NCBI GenBank assembly: GCA_947561395.2
Contig: OX387189.1
Location: 22,816,329 to 22,880,328, forward strand
Direction: 5' to 3'
DNA: 64,000 bases
Source: Buxus sempervirens
Lineage: Eukaryota; Streptophyta; Magnoliopsida; Buxales; Buxaceae
Shown here: positions 43,648 through 55,339 of the stretch, piece by piece
How positions within the stretch are numbered: position 1 is the stretch's first letter
How the letters are laid out: every line of letters begins with the position of its first letter
Notes under the pieces: generated by a model
The model's database searches: none
The model's input: the letters and a program-made list of their open reading frames with translations, nothing else
What the model was told of the DNA's origin: nothing
Program-made: the position numbers and the translations under genes

Positions 43648-45066
43648 ATGGACCAACAAAGAGAGCAGACACCGCCGGGGCAACACTTGGCAGAATCTAG
43701 CCATGGGCCAGTAGTGGATGAGATGCAACAGCGAATTGACGGCAGGGGGTCCGTCATCCAGGAGCTAATGGCAGAACTAAGAAAACTGAAGCAAGTTCCA
43801 CCCGCAGTGCCGGCCACCCAGTCGCCACAGCCACATCTTCCACCACAAGCAGAGATGGCACCACCACAATACCCGGGGCATCCTCCTCCCGAGGCACCAC
43901 CACAGCCACCACTAGCGGCGCCTTTCCACATCACGCAGCGAGATCAGTTTGCACCGGCTCAACTGGGGCAGGATGGCGAAAACTGGTACAGAACTCAGGA
44001 AGCGCAGTTTGAAGGAAAATTGGCAACAGTAAGAGAAGAAAACAGGGCAGAAATGGCCACCATGAGAGAACTCCTCAAACAGGTCCAGCCCAGTACAGGG
44101 CAGAACGAGGCTACGGTTGAAAACCTCTGCTTCTTTTCAGACATCCAGCTCCCAGCTAAGTTCAAATGTCTTGAGCTACATCAATTCGACGGCACGGGAT
44201 GCCCACTGAACCACCTAAGAGCATATTCTAGCGACATGTGCCAGTATGCCAAGGAAGAACAGATCATGGTACAATTCTTCCATAAATCATTGACTGACAC
44301 GGCTTACTCTTGGTTTTTGAGCCTGGACAAAATCAAAATTAAGACGTGGAACGACTTGGCCGCGGTGTTCATCCAACGGTATCGTTTGAATAGCCAAATG
44401 GTTCAAACCCGGGTAGAATTGCAAAGGTTGTCAAGGAAGAATAGCGAGTCTGTGAGAGACTACGCTAAAAGATGGATGAAACTAGCAAGTGTGGTGCAAC
44501 CTCCGCTCCTTGAACAAGAACAGACTTCTTTGTTCATTCCATCGCTGGGGCAACCATACTTCACAATGCTGTTAGGACAGTGTGCTGTGAACTTCACTGA
44601 CCTAATCATGGCGGCAGGCAGGATCGAAGATGCGGTTAAGGCTGGAAAGATAGGAGGCTCCATGACAGGATCCTCCCATGGAGGGAAAGAAGGCATAAGA
44701 TATGAAGGAACGATCAACCATGTCCGATCTGCCAAGCGCAAGAGAGGAAGCGACCACCCCCATGCCAGTGTCGCCCTAGCTCAGCTAAAGGAGCCTTTGA
44801 CCAAGGAAGAAAGGAAGAACCGTGTGTTTACACAGCTCCCATATACCTTGGCAGAATTGTTGCCCACCTTGTTGCAAGAAGGACACCTGAAGCAGGTTCT
44901 ACCAAATAGAAGGGCACCAGCAAGTAGAGGGTATGACCCAGCTAAGGCATGCGGTTACCATAAAGGGGCACCAGGGCATGATACTGAGGAATGTTGGAGC
45001 CTTCGTCATGCAGTCCAAGATCTTCTTGAAGCTGGGGAACTCAAAATTGATCCTCCGTTGGATTAA
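43648..45066 (+). CDS. E3 gag protein (about 472 aa)
   Basis: The first ATG in frame is 43648 (MDQQREQTPPGQH); the frame is open further upstream without an ATG. In order: an N-terminal helix, a Pro/Gln-rich linker, NWYRTQEAQFEGKL coiled segment, gag core (ELHQFDGTGCPLNHLRAYSS, MCQYAKEEQIMVQFFHKSL, WFLSLDKIKIKTWNDLAAVF, RDYAKRWMKLASVVQPPLLE), and a zinc-binding motif CGYHKGAPGHDTEEC (C-X2-H-X5-H-X4-C). It ends at 45066, about 350 residues shorter than E4 gag, which continues into a Ser/Pro/acid-rich tail. Gag would form the particle that packages element RNA. It is the only intact frame in E3, which suggests gag can still be made, but the enzymes must come from elsewhere. Confidence 0.85.
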   Translation: MDQQREQTPPGQHLAESSHGPVVDEMQQRIDGRGSVIQELMAELRKLKQVPPAVPATQSPQPHLPPQAEMAPPQYPGHPPPEAPPQPPLAAPFHITQRDQFAPAQLGQDGENWYRTQEAQFEGKLATVREENRAEMATMRELLKQVQPSTGQNEATVENLCFFSDIQLPAKFKCLELHQFDGTGCPLNHLRAYSSDMCQYAKEEQIMVQFFHKSLTDTAYSWFLSLDKIKIKTWNDLAAVFIQRYRLNSQMVQTRVELQRLSRKNSESVRDYAKRWMKLASVVQPPLLEQEQTSLFIPSLGQPYFTMLLGQCAVNFTDLIMAAGRIEDAVKAGKIGGSMTGSSHGGKEGIRYEGTINHVRSAKRKRGSDHPHASVALAQLKEPLTKEERKNRVFTQLPYTLAELLPTLLQEGHLKQVLPNRRAPASRGYDPAKACGYHKGAPGHDTEECWSLRHAVQDLLEAGELKIDPPLD

Positions 45067-46980
45067 AAAATCTCGGAATATGCAACTGAATCCAAGAACG
45101 CTGATTCGCATCGGCCACCCCTTGCATAGTTTGCTGCTCTTTTCTGTTTATCTTTTTCTTTTCGTTTGAATTTTGAACTGGATAACATGTTTGTTTTGCA
45201 AACTCATGAAACCTTTTGGAAAATCACTAAAGTGTTCGACCACACCAAGGCATGACTATGATCTTGGGACAAACCTGAACAATCAAAATTTGACAAATGG
45301 AAACATGCCAAACAGCACGAACTGTGCGGGTTTCAACATAGCTAAGGGATCCCCCCAACACCGCATTTGAACCCGGCCATGCCAAACAAAGGGGCAAATT
45401 GTGATATAGGAAAAGAGAGAAGAAAGGGCAAGGTGCCCATACCAGTCCAAGGTCACTGACATAATCCAGGATCAATGATCTCAACGAAATGATGAAAGGC
45501 CATCTTTTGGCTAAGATACTTCAAATAAATTCCGCTAGTTAAACGTGTTGAGCTTGATCGTCTCATTTCTAACCCACGTTATGTCTAGCCACCCCAAACT
45601 GGGGTAAAGTCAAAAAGTCAAAAAGCAAAAAAAAAAAATGATGAACAAAGAAGAAGAATGGCTCTCGAGCCAGCTAATCATGCAAAAGTAATTAAGTGTT
45701 ACATTCTCTGCGAAAGGAAGAAAGGCCATCCTTGATCTCCTCCAAAAATCATCTGACACCAGATGAAACCCTAGCAAAACACTTTGAACCTAACAATTCC
45801 TTCATTTAACCTACCATGTCTTGTCTCCAAAACTGGGGCATAAAGATTCGTACGGTCGGAGACGCAAAGAGGAGGAAGGTGGAGATAGGACAAAGCGAAA
45901 AGCACCCTAAGAACAAAGGGGACAGAAATGAGGAAAGGAAAGAGCCCCCAGAAAGCAAGAACTAAAAAAAAAAGAACTGGGGGCAGTCCCTCGAAAGAAA
46001 AGAAAAGAAAAAAAAAAGAGAGAGAGAAGGAAACGAAAGCCGGGGCAAACCCCGAGGGCAAGAATCAAAAATTGGGACAGAATGCCCAAGAAGGAAGGGA
46101 AAGAAAGAAAAGAACAAAAATGGAAAAAATGAGAAGAAGCTAAGTTGCAGGAACAAAGGTGAAGCAAGCCCTAACAAAGAAGGGGGTGGACAAGACATGG
46201 CTATTAACCCATACGTCAATTTCGAGCCTTTATATCCTTTCTTTTGAACCTTTGAGCCCAGCCTACATTTCGTCCTACTATGAAGCCCTTTCTGATTACA
46301 GAGATTGTAACATTGAATCTTGGGCAAGCTGGCAATGACAAGAACCATAAAAGACAGAGAAGTGCTTTGGCTAGACATAATGGTTACCCATAGAGTGAAG
46401 CTGTATAGGGTTTGAGCCTGTTTATCCTTCATTTCTAAACACTGGAAACAAAGCCTACATTTCGTCCTACGGATAAGTCCTCTCTGATCATTGTGTGTCA
46501 TGATCCATGGAAATTGTCAGGGCCCTAAAACTGGGGTGGGGCACCAAACCCAAATGAGAGAATCAATCAAAGAAAAAATCCCTTACGCAACCCCCAACCA
46601 AGGGTAGGGGAAAAGGAGAAAGAAAAAGAGAGAGAGAAAATCAAAGAAAAGCCAGGGCGGGGCAGTACCAAAGAAACCCCCTGAACCCAAAATAACTCCC
46701 CTCATTTCAACCGGGGGCATGCCATTGAAGGCCAAAATGTTGAGACACCTACAGGGAGTGCCGGATGGCACATTTTCCTAAGTCTAAATGAGAGTGTCAG
46801 GTAACTGACCCAAGGATTGCTGGTCTCGCCATGGACCCCCTTCAGAAAGAAAAATCCGAACATTTGGTGAATCCCCAAAAGGTTTCAACAAAGGAGAAAT
46901 TACTTGGATTTGCACATAATTTTCATGAAACAAATGAATTCTAATTGACCCAATTTCACATGAACTTCTACAGGTACTGA
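45067..46980 (+). other. E3 non-coding segment replacing pol
   Basis: No pol motif on either strand. It has purine-rich A/G tracts (45950-46140, 46600-46650), several AAACTGGGG-type motifs, and an imperfect duplication of about 200 bp: CCTACATTTCGTCCTAC occurs near 46262 and 46448 with similar flanks. Frames opposite the purine runs are low-complexity. Confidence 0.6.
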
Positions 46981-46998
46981 CAGAACTTGAGACAGACA

Positions 46999-48122
46999 GA
47001 AAAGCCATCATTGCGTATTCACACGCTGATGCGCAAAAGAACCGTCACCGTGTATTCACACATGGGACGCAGAAAAGCCATCATTGCGTATTCACACGCT
47101 GATGCGCAAAAGAACCGTCACCGTGTATTCACACATGGGATGCAGAAAAGCCATCATTGCGTATTCACACGCTGATGCGCAAAAGAACCGTCACCGTGTA
47201 TTCACACATGGGACGCAGAGAAGCCATCACTGCGTATTCACACGCTGATGCGCAAAAGAACCGTCACCGTGTATTCACACATGGGATGCAGAAAAGCCAT
47301 CACTGCGTATTCACACGCTGATGCGCAAAAGAACCGTCACCGTGTATTCACACATGGGACGCAGAGAAGCCATCACTGCGTATTCACACGCTGATGCACA
47401 AAAGAACTGTCACCGTGTATTCGCACATGGGATGCCGAAAAAGCCATCACTGCGTATTCACACGCTGGTGCGCAAAAGAACCGTCACCATGTATTCACAC
47501 ATGGGACGCAGAAAAGCCATCATTGCGTATTCACACGCTGATGCGCAAAAGAACCGTCACCGTGTATTCACACATGGGACGCAGAAAAGCCATCATTGCG
47601 TATTCACACGCTGATGCGCAAAAAAACCGTCACCGTGTATTCACACATGGGACGCAGAGAAGCCATCACTGCGTATTCACACGCTGATGCGCAAAAGAAC
47701 CGTCACCGTGTATTCACACATGGGATGCAGAAAAGCCATCACTGCGTATTCACACGCTGATGCGCAAAAAAAAACCGTCACCGTGTATTCACACATGGGA
47801 CACAGAGAAGCCATCACTGCGTATTCACACGCTGATGCGCAAAAGAACCGTCACCGTGTATTCGCACATGGGATGCCGAAAAAGCCATCACTGCGTATTC
47901 ACACGCTGATGCGCGAAAAAATCGTCACCGTGTATTCACACATGGGACGCAGAAAAGCCATCACTGCGTATTCACACGCTGATGCGCAAAAGAACCGTCA
48001 CCGTGTATTCACACATGGTACGCAGAAAAGCCATCACTGCGTATTCACACGCTGATGCGCAAGAACCGTCACCGTGTATTCACACACGGGACGCAGAAAG
48101 AGTCATCACAATGTATTCACAC
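46999..48122 (+). repeat. E3 tandem array, 73-bp unit, 15 copies
   Basis: The unit contains GCGTATTCACACGCTGATGC, GCAAAAGAACCGTCACC, GTGTATTCACACATGGGA and CGCAGAAAAGCCATCA. Its two halves share TATTCACAC and each can fold: GCGT-ATTCAC-ACGC and GTGT-ATTC-ACAC. Because 73 is not a multiple of three, frames cycle and give repetitive spurious ORFs (YSHADAQKN-like). A second block lies at 48438-48790. Confidence 0.95.
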
Positions 48123-48437
48123 ATCGGTTGACCAAGTTTATGAAGCCAAAGCCACTAGCGAATGAGTCAGAGATTGGGGAAGGCAACTTTGAATGCAATC
48201 AAGAAAGAAAAAGAAATTACCAAGTCAGAATAAGTAATGGGCAAAGACAGAATGGAGCAAGAAGCCAATTTGAAGACAGAATGGAGCGAGGAGCCTCCAA
48301 CAAAAAATTGATTGAAGAATTAAGGAGCAAGGCGTCTCCCAAAAAAAAAAAAAAAAAAAATTTTTTTAATTTGAAGACAGAATTGAGCAAGGAGCCTCCA
48401 AGACTTGAAAACAAAAGGAGCAAGGCATCTCCAAGAA
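48123..48437 (+). other. Spacer between the two 73-bp blocks
   Basis: Contains repeated GAATGGAGC.AG.AGCC and GGAGCAAGGC.TCTCC motifs and an A18/T7 run (48341-48366). No gene. Confidence 0.6.
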
Positions 48438-48790
48438 AATCGTCACCGTGTATTCACACATGGGATGCCGAAAAAGCCATCACTGCATATTCACACGCTG
48501 ATGCGCAAAAGAACCGTCACCGTGTATTCACACATGGGACGCAGAAAAGCCATCACTGCGTATTCACACGCTGACGAGCAAAAGAAAACTGTCACCGTGT
48601 ATTCACACATGGGACGCAGAAAAGCCATCACTGCGTATTCACACGCTGATGCGCAAGAACCGTCACCGTGTATTCACACATGGGACGCAGAAAAGTCATC
48701 ACTGCGTATTCACACGCTGATGCAAAAAAAAAAAAAAAACGTCACCGTGTACTCACACATGGGACGCCAAAGGAGTCATCACAGTGTATT
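48438..48790 (+). repeat. E3 73-bp array, second block, 4-5 copies
   Basis: Same unit as 46999-48122, more degenerate, with poly-A expansions (48726-48740). It ends near GGTTGGCAGAATCTTGTGAA, which resembles 48123-48140 (GGTTGACCAAGTTTATGAA), so block plus flank appear duplicated. Confidence 0.9.
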
Positions 48791-49774
48791 CACACATTGG
48801 TTGGCAGAATCTTGTGAAACCAAAGCCGCTGACAGATGAGTCAGAGATAGGCAGAGGCAGCTTCAGAGACAACGGAGACAAAGAAAAGAATGAGCAAAAG
48901 ACTAAAGGAGCAAGGCGACTCCCACATTTGAAATCCCTAAGGAGCAAGACGTCTCCCACCATTTGAATGACACGGAAATGTGTCCCTCAGGAGCAAAGCG
49001 ACTCCCACTTTTTCCCTAAGGAGCAAGGCGCCTCCCACATCCAAATGACACAAGAATGTGTCCTCAAGGAGTAAAGCATCTCCCAATACCGAAGGGCACG
49101 GAATCCCCAGAGCGAAGTGTCTCTGCAAGGCGGAACAAGTTGTTCCCATTTCTGGAAACGACAGAGGATCAAGACATGAAGAAGAACGAGCATAAATGAA
49201 GATATCATCGGGCAAGATGGCCCTTTTGTAATTTTTGATTTCACACTTTTGTAAATAGAGTAGAGCAGGTGTGTGAGCTCCTTTGAGGCACCGGACAGCG
49301 CTGGAAGCACCTCCTCACCAACAGCAGCTCCTCCTCCGCTCTTCGTTCCTCTTTTTCTCCATTCAACCTGCATCCTATCCCAACCCTCGGACATCAAAAG
49401 AAAACGCAAGCAAGCTCCAAGTAAAAGACACAAAATGGATCAGAAGTCTGAAGTCACCTAAAAGCTTTAATGGAACAAGCAAGAAGAGAAGAATATTGTC
49501 AAGTGTCTGGCATCAATGCCGAAACAGGTTGGCGAGCTCAAGTCCAATCTAATCTCTTTCAAACTTAAATTAAATGCTGAAGAGTTGCCCCACAAAAACC
49601 TGAAAAGCAAAGGGTAAGGAAACTCTAAAGCCAGGAAGTGACGCCACATCATTGGCCGCTTCCCTCTCAAAATGAAAACTTCAAAGGACAAAGCTCGTCG
49701 ACCATGTCGACAGAAATGCCAGGCGCAAAAAAAAGATTCTTTTTCTCTTTGCCGTTCATCCGCAAGGTGACTCC
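48791..49774 (+). other. E3 region before the 3' LTR
   Basis: At 48900-49095 there are about five GGAGCAA.GCG.CTCCC motifs that can fold on GGAG/CTCC arms, alternating with GACAC-6 nt-GTGTC stems (48970 and 49048). The final 95 bases (49680-49774) match the same position in E1. No coding frame is supported. Confidence 0.55.
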
Positions 49775-49790
49775 GGCAAAGAGGGGCAGC
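49775..49790 (+). other. E3 polypurine tract
   Basis: GGCAAAGAGGGGCAGC directly precedes the 3' LTR. It is the same tract as in E1. Confidence 0.85.
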
Positions 49791-52700
49791 TGTAAGCACC
49801 TCATTTTTGCGCTCCCAGAAAAACCAGAAATGCAAACCCTAGACAAAAAGTCAAACCCTGAGGGGTCAAAAGTTGACTTTTGATCAAGTGAAATTTGGCC
49901 ACCTTGCTTTATACCATTGGATAGAGAATCTCGACACGGTTCCAACGCAACTGAGTTTGCAGGAATCGGGGTCCGGATGAAGGTTCTGCGGGTGGTCAAA
50001 CTTAAGGAAGAGCCGAGAGTTGACTTTTCCTCGAATTCCGTGCCAAGTACCTTACTCCATACCATTGGATAGAGAATCTCGACACGGTTCCAACGCAACT
50101 GAGTTTGCAGGAATCGGAGTCCGGATGAAGGTTCTGCGGGCGGTCAAACTTGAGCAGAGCCAAAAGTTGACTTTCTGCTAAAATCCGATCCAGAGGCCTA
50201 CCCCTAGGCCATTGGACGGAGAATCTCGACACGGTTCCAATGCAACTGAGTTTGCTGGAATCGGTGTCCCGGATAAGGAAATATGAGCAAAATCGGCTCC
50301 CGGACGCGGCCCGGCACTTCTGCTAAAAAACTCGAGTTTGCTGCTAAACTGAAATTCAGTGGATAGGGAATCTCGCACCGATTCCAACACCACTAAGTTT
50401 ACCAAAATCGGATATCAGACGAGCGAGTTGTGGGCAGTCAAAGTTTCTGAAAAAACTGCACACATGGCAAATAGTAAAGAAAAGGCAAATGAATTAAGTA
50501 CATAAAGAAAAAAAGAAAAATAAAAAAAATAAATATAAATGGTTGGACGAATTCTCCATGTGGAGAATTCGTCCAAGCAAACTTAGCCTCCAAGTTTACT
50601 TGGAGGCTAAGAAAAGAAAGCAATGATTCATAATCATTGCTTATGTTTTAAAAAAAGGTGGCATGAAATGAAAGGATGAGGGTTTTGGTGTTGAAGTGCA
50701 AGAATAATTGCATTTTAGTCAAGGCTTATAAAAAGAAAAATACCTAGCACAAAGGGGGGTCGGCTCATTTTTGTTTGAGGCTCTCTCACTTCTTTGAGCA
50801 AGCTTTTGCTCCCACCCTTCTTCTTCTCCAAAGCTCCCATCTCTCTCCCAAAAACCCATTGAAGCATCTCTTTGAGCTTCCACTTCCTCTTCTCTTCTTC
50901 TTCTTCATCCTCACCCAAGCAAGAGGAGGAAGAGCTGCTCTTGGTGTGTGAAGGTGCTGCTCCAGCACTTCGGTTGGCTTCAAGAGGACCTCTACACACA
51001 ACAAAAAGGGGTCTAAACTCCCAAGGTGAGCTCCTTTCTTTGTTTTGTTTCACATATATGAGCATGGTGTGATTTGGAGTACATGAAATTTTCTATGCAT
51101 TATGTGTTTGCTGCTGGGGACTTTGTTCCTCCTTTCTTCTCCATTTTCTTCACTTTTTCCACACCACTGCAAGGGTGCAATTCTCCCAAGTTAAGGTGAG
51201 TATTCCGGGTGGAAGAGATTTCTTTAGGCTTAGTTTTAAAGCATCATAAGGTTGCTGTTTTTTTTAAACATGATCTTGTTTTTTGCTCCCCCATTTATTA
51301 GGGGAGTGTGTTCTCCTTATACCCCTTCTCATGTATCCCACAAGTAAGCCCCCTCCTTTCCCTTCTTTAGATACCATATTCTTGGGTTTAATGGGTGATA
51401 CATGAGGCATGCTAGGGATACTTTTATCTTGATTATGTATGTCTAGGTTATTACTTTGAATGCGTGTGGGTTTACCTCCATATGAAGCCCATAGGACTAC
51501 TTTCGAAACCATGCAAGTATGCCACTTTATTAGCTTATTTTGCATGCTCTATCATGATTATTTTACTTCCTTCAAGTTGCTGTTTTCGGCCACTTGAGGT
51601 CATCTCCCATTTGGTTTGCACACGGCCATGCCCTCATTTGATGTATGTATAGGGTCTCCCTTCACTCACCACCATTTAGAACACATGCATGTCCCTGTTT
51701 TGCAGTCATATGAGCACTTCCCATTTGCTGTTTTGGCATGCTTGACATGGTGTTCATCTCATGTTGGTTGTAGCAAGTACACACACCCACTTTAGCATGA
51801 AGTTGGTTTTTCAAGCTTTTTCGTGTTTTATTTTCTTGCCAATATGGTTACTGTTCTTTTTAGAGTGGAGAGGAGGCCAAGATAGGGACACTTAGTCCCT
51901 GTTTGCTTGTTGAGACAAGTGAAGGGAACCCCCCACAAGCATGAACCCCTTTCCCATGGCTGCACACCCCCAAGCCCCGTGTGTTTTTGCTGAAAAGAAA
52001 AAAGCCAAAAGGAGAAGCCAAGTGTGGCTTCTCCCAAGTCTGAGCCAACGTGGGCTCATCCAGGAGCCCACAAGACCTTCTACATGCCCCTGGGAGCCCC
52101 CGGGATCAGTCCCAAAAGGCCAAAACTCAAAAGGACCAATTCCAGGGTGATCCGGCAACTCAGGCCAGATCACCTGAGGCCTAGGCGTATCCGGCAACTA
52201 AGGCCGGATAACCTAGGGTCTCTGTGTATCCGGCCACTCAGGCCGGATCACCTGAAGACCAAGCGTATCCGGCCTGAGTTGCCGGATACACACAGAAAGC
52301 CTGCTTTTGTACATTCTGTTCCTTTGCCTAAATTCTGTGATGATTTGTGATAAAATCGATGAACCAGCAGGGTTTCCGGGCCACCCGGAAACCCAAGATG
52401 GGACTTGGACCACCGGTCCAAACTTGGCATACCCGTGGGCCTTCCAACGGGGCCCACCAAGCCCAGTGAACCAAATGCATGCTAATTAAACAACCTAAGT
52501 AAAATGAACCAATTTAATCGGATGGGCCAAACCCAATGCGGCCCGTCCGAACCTTGCCATATACATGAATGCATAGATTGTGTGGTTTGGCCGAGACCAT
52601 GGGCTAGGGCCTTTCGGGCCCGCTAAAGCCCGCCAACCGAACCAAGTTAGGGCACAAGCCCCAAACCCCAAGGAACCGGGCTTTCAAAACCCAAATTCTG

Positions 52701-53340
52701 GATCATGGGCCCCAAGCCCAATGACCAGCCCACTTTGGCTCAAACATAAACAAGATAAATCTAAAATACCCTTGGCCACCATGTGGGCCCACCTAAAGGG
52801 GCCCACAAACCAATCCGGCCCACCACTTACGTGAAAGCCACTTAAGCTTAAAACTTAAACCCTAGATAAAACCAATCCATTCTCCAAAGCCCACAGGGCC
52901 TCCTAGGCTAGGCGGAGGCCCACCAGGGGCACATGGGCTTACCCAAGCCCACCAAGGACACCGTGGGCCTTCCAACGGGGCCCACCCAATCAGACCCAGA
53001 TCACTTAAGCAAGAAGAGATAAAATCAACTAAAGGGACCCACACCAACTCAGGTGGCCCCGCCAAGACTCAATCTGAATTACATGCGGGATTAGGAATCG
53101 GGTGAGAACCAAATAGGAAGAGCTGACTCAAATCAGGGAACCCACGGGACCCGTCATCCGACGGGGTGGACTGGGGTGTCTACGGACTTCCCCAGACCAC
53201 AACCGAGAATCGACTTAGAATCTCAAGCCGCAGACCAAAAGCCCTAAATAGACAAGATTAGGCACCCAGGTGTCCGCCTGCACCCCATCAGGCGGTGGCG
53301 ACTCCGAATTACCCCGTGCCGCGTTTCCCACGCGCGCACA
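49791..53340 (+). mobile_element. E3 3' LTR (3550 bp)
   Basis: Same length and almost the same sequence as the 5' LTR (offset 13,674). It carries its own hairpins (50543-50642), TATA (50725), and PBS-like copy (53296-53305). It ends GCGCGCACA at 53340, followed by the target duplication GTATG. Confidence 0.95.
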
Positions 53341-53345
53341 GTATG
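53341..53345. repeat. Right target duplication of E3 (GTATG)
   Basis: Matches 36112-36116. E4 leader sequence resumes directly after it. Confidence 0.95.
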
Positions 53346-53562
53346 TTTAGGAGTCGCGCCTTCATTGGTGCCAACCCTTAGGACCACACACCATGTGTGC
53401 CTGAGTTAAATTCTGCACTGTTCTGTTTTTTGCTTTATTTGGTGAAGCATGATAGAACTGCTAGTGATTAGCCTTTTGCTTGAAATTATGCATGTCTTAG
53501 GACTGATTAAGAGTTTGGTGTGGAACCTTAAACTGATTTGGAATTTTGATCGGATAGTTGGC
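53346..53562 (+). other. E4 leader, second part
   Basis: TTTAGGAGTCGCGCC onward matches the E3 leader at 41003-41193. Non-coding, ending at the ORF1 start codon. Confidence 0.75.
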
Positions 53563-54996
53563 ATGGCATCTTCATCCCCATCTGAGAGAACCCGTTTCCC
53601 TAGGATAGAGAAGTGCGCCTGGGATACCCCCTGGATCCGTTCTTGGACAAGGCAGCTCCAAGGGAGTGAGCAGATTGAATGGGAGCACAAATACCACATG
53701 GGACAGACTTTGTCCCTGTTAAATGTGCCAATCAACTGGGACATGATCCAAGCAGCATTGCTTTTCTAGGATCCCCAGTTGTCAGTATTTCGATTCGGGA
53801 TCAATGAGTTGACTCCCACAATTGAGGAACTTGACCTGTTCCTCCGATTTCGCGACTTAGGAGAACCCGCTAGGCCAAGTCTCAAAGAAAGCTACAAGAA
53901 TGAAGCTTGCGCTTTCTTTGGCCTCTCAAGAGGAGAATTCCAGACCTTAGGAGGTGACAAATCATTCACTAGGGTCTCCAAAACATTCCTTGCTGAAAAG
54001 ATAAGAAACAAAAAGCAGGAAAGACCCCGGGCTTGGTTTGACACCTTCACCCTTGTGGTTCTGTCGCAAATCTTCTTTCCAACTGGGGGAGACACCATTA
54101 ATTTGGCCCTCATGGAAATTGTGGATCAACTCAGGGCAGGGTACCGAATCATGCCACTGATCCTAGCTCAATTGTTCCATTCCCTGACTTTGTCCAAAAA
54201 CGGAACCCGGAGGTTTCAAGGGTGCGCTCCCCTCCTCCACCTTTGGCTGCAAGACCACCTGATGGTGTCATCACCAGTCAGTGCATATTACAAGGCAACT
54301 AGCGACAACATCTATTGGTTGGCTCGAAGAGAGATCAAACCAGACCTACCCACTCGTGAGGATTGGTTTAACCACTTTCTCCACCTGAAGGGAGAAACAG
54401 ACATTAGATGGTGGGGTACATACAACATCCCCTACACCCCCACCATAGCTTTCAAGAAAAGAGAGGGACTTGCCTTGATAGGCCTCACCCATGCCGTGCC
54501 GTACTATCCGATTCGGGTTCTGAGACAGTTTGGGAAACCGCAGGGAATCCCAGTCAAGGACGACATGAGCAGTTTGATTGGTCCACTCACCAAGGGACTA
54601 AGGACCCAACTGTTGACAGAGTGGAAGACAGTCTGCGTATATCGAGAAGACGTCTTCACCGAATCGCACTTTCAAGATTACGAGCAGTGGATAGCTCGAG
54701 AATTTGGCCACGACGGCCCCCCACCTCTTCAGCCTATCGCATTAGGCGACATTCCGGTTCCGCCCCCTAACACATATAGGGACAGGGTGGCCGAATTGCA
54801 GGAGACCCACTCCCGTATCCATTCAGCTTATGTGGATTCGGAACGGGAGAGTAAGCAGGCCAATACGGCCTTGCAACATGAAATGGAGTTAGTGCGTAAG
54901 CGCGCTGAGGAGGACCGACGTCTGCGGAACAAGCTTCTGCGAGCCTTGAGGAGGCAAGACGTGTCCTCCCACTATGATGATGACCAACCTAGCTAG
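53563..54996 (+). pseudogene. E4 ORF1 (DUF7745/plant-mobile-domain-like), one internal stop
   Basis: ATG 53563 (MASSSPSERTRFPRIEKCAW) leads a 477-codon frame ending at 54996. Only one stop interrupts it, TAG at 53767-53769 where E3 has Trp (CTGG to CTAG). Central segments such as ELTPTIEELDLFLRF, FFGLSRGEFQTLGGD, WFDTFTLVVLSQIFFPTGG, and IRWWGTYNIPYTPTIAF resemble the plant DUF7745 / plant mobile domain-like proteins found as an extra ORF upstream of gag in Tat/Ogre elements. The C-terminus (about residues 390-477: AELQETHSRIHSAYVDSERE to RRLRNKLLRALRRQD) is a charged coiled coil. Its role is unknown. A single read-through or a sister copy would be needed for full-length product. Confidence 0.75.
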
Positions 54997-55035
54997 ACTT
55001 TGGCTTTGTTGTATTTTGATAAGCATGATGATGTA

Positions 55036-55290
55036 CTTTGTGCCGCGGCGGCACTTTTTGATTGAAGCATGAATTTATTTTCACTATGCTATGTTGTTCA
55101 AACTTAACAAAACAAGAACAAGAAATGAAAGAATTAATTCCCTCCAATAGGGCAACTCGGTCTCCGACAGACCACCTCTTCTCAGATAATTGCAATATTC
55201 CTGGTCGCTGCGACCACCTAATTTCCTTTAACTGCATCTCTCTCATTGAGATCGCAAAACCCAGCAAGTGTTTAAAAACACCCAAGACCT
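55036..55290 (+). other. E4 structured segment after ORF1
   Basis: Stem-loop GTGCCG-CGG-CGGCAC at 55040-55054, TGGTCGC-T-GCGACCA at about 55202-55216, and GTGTTT-A-AAACAC near 55268. All three are conserved in E3 at the matching positions. Confidence 0.55.
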
Positions 55291-55339
55291 TGAGCTCAGA
55301 TCACACCCGTCTGTATCTTTCCAAGGTCATTCGGTCAAA

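Larger units (their letters stand above)
36117..53340 (+). mobile_element. E3: complete 17.2-kb non-autonomous Tat-like LTR retrotransposon (ORF1 + gag, no pol)
   Basis: Two LTRs of exactly 3550 bp (36117-39666 and 49791-53340), TG...CA ends, a primer site, a polypurine tract and a GTATG target duplication make this a structurally complete element. In the stretches compared base by base the LTRs differ at one site (36293 T, 49967 C), so the insertion is recent. Inside are a decayed ORF1, a 107-bp array, an open gag (43648-45066) and then 4.7 kb with no protease, RT, RNase H or integrase. That matches plant TR-GAG-type elements, which depend on an autonomous partner. E4, into whose leader it inserted, or an E1-like element are candidates. 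Confidence 0.92.

Noticed and set aside
46999-48790. Regular repeats resembling a CRISPR array or a repetitive protein gene
   Set aside because: There are no unique spacers between identical repeats; the whole 73-bp unit repeats. Frames cycle because 73 is not divisible by three, and the DNA is a plant retrotransposon.
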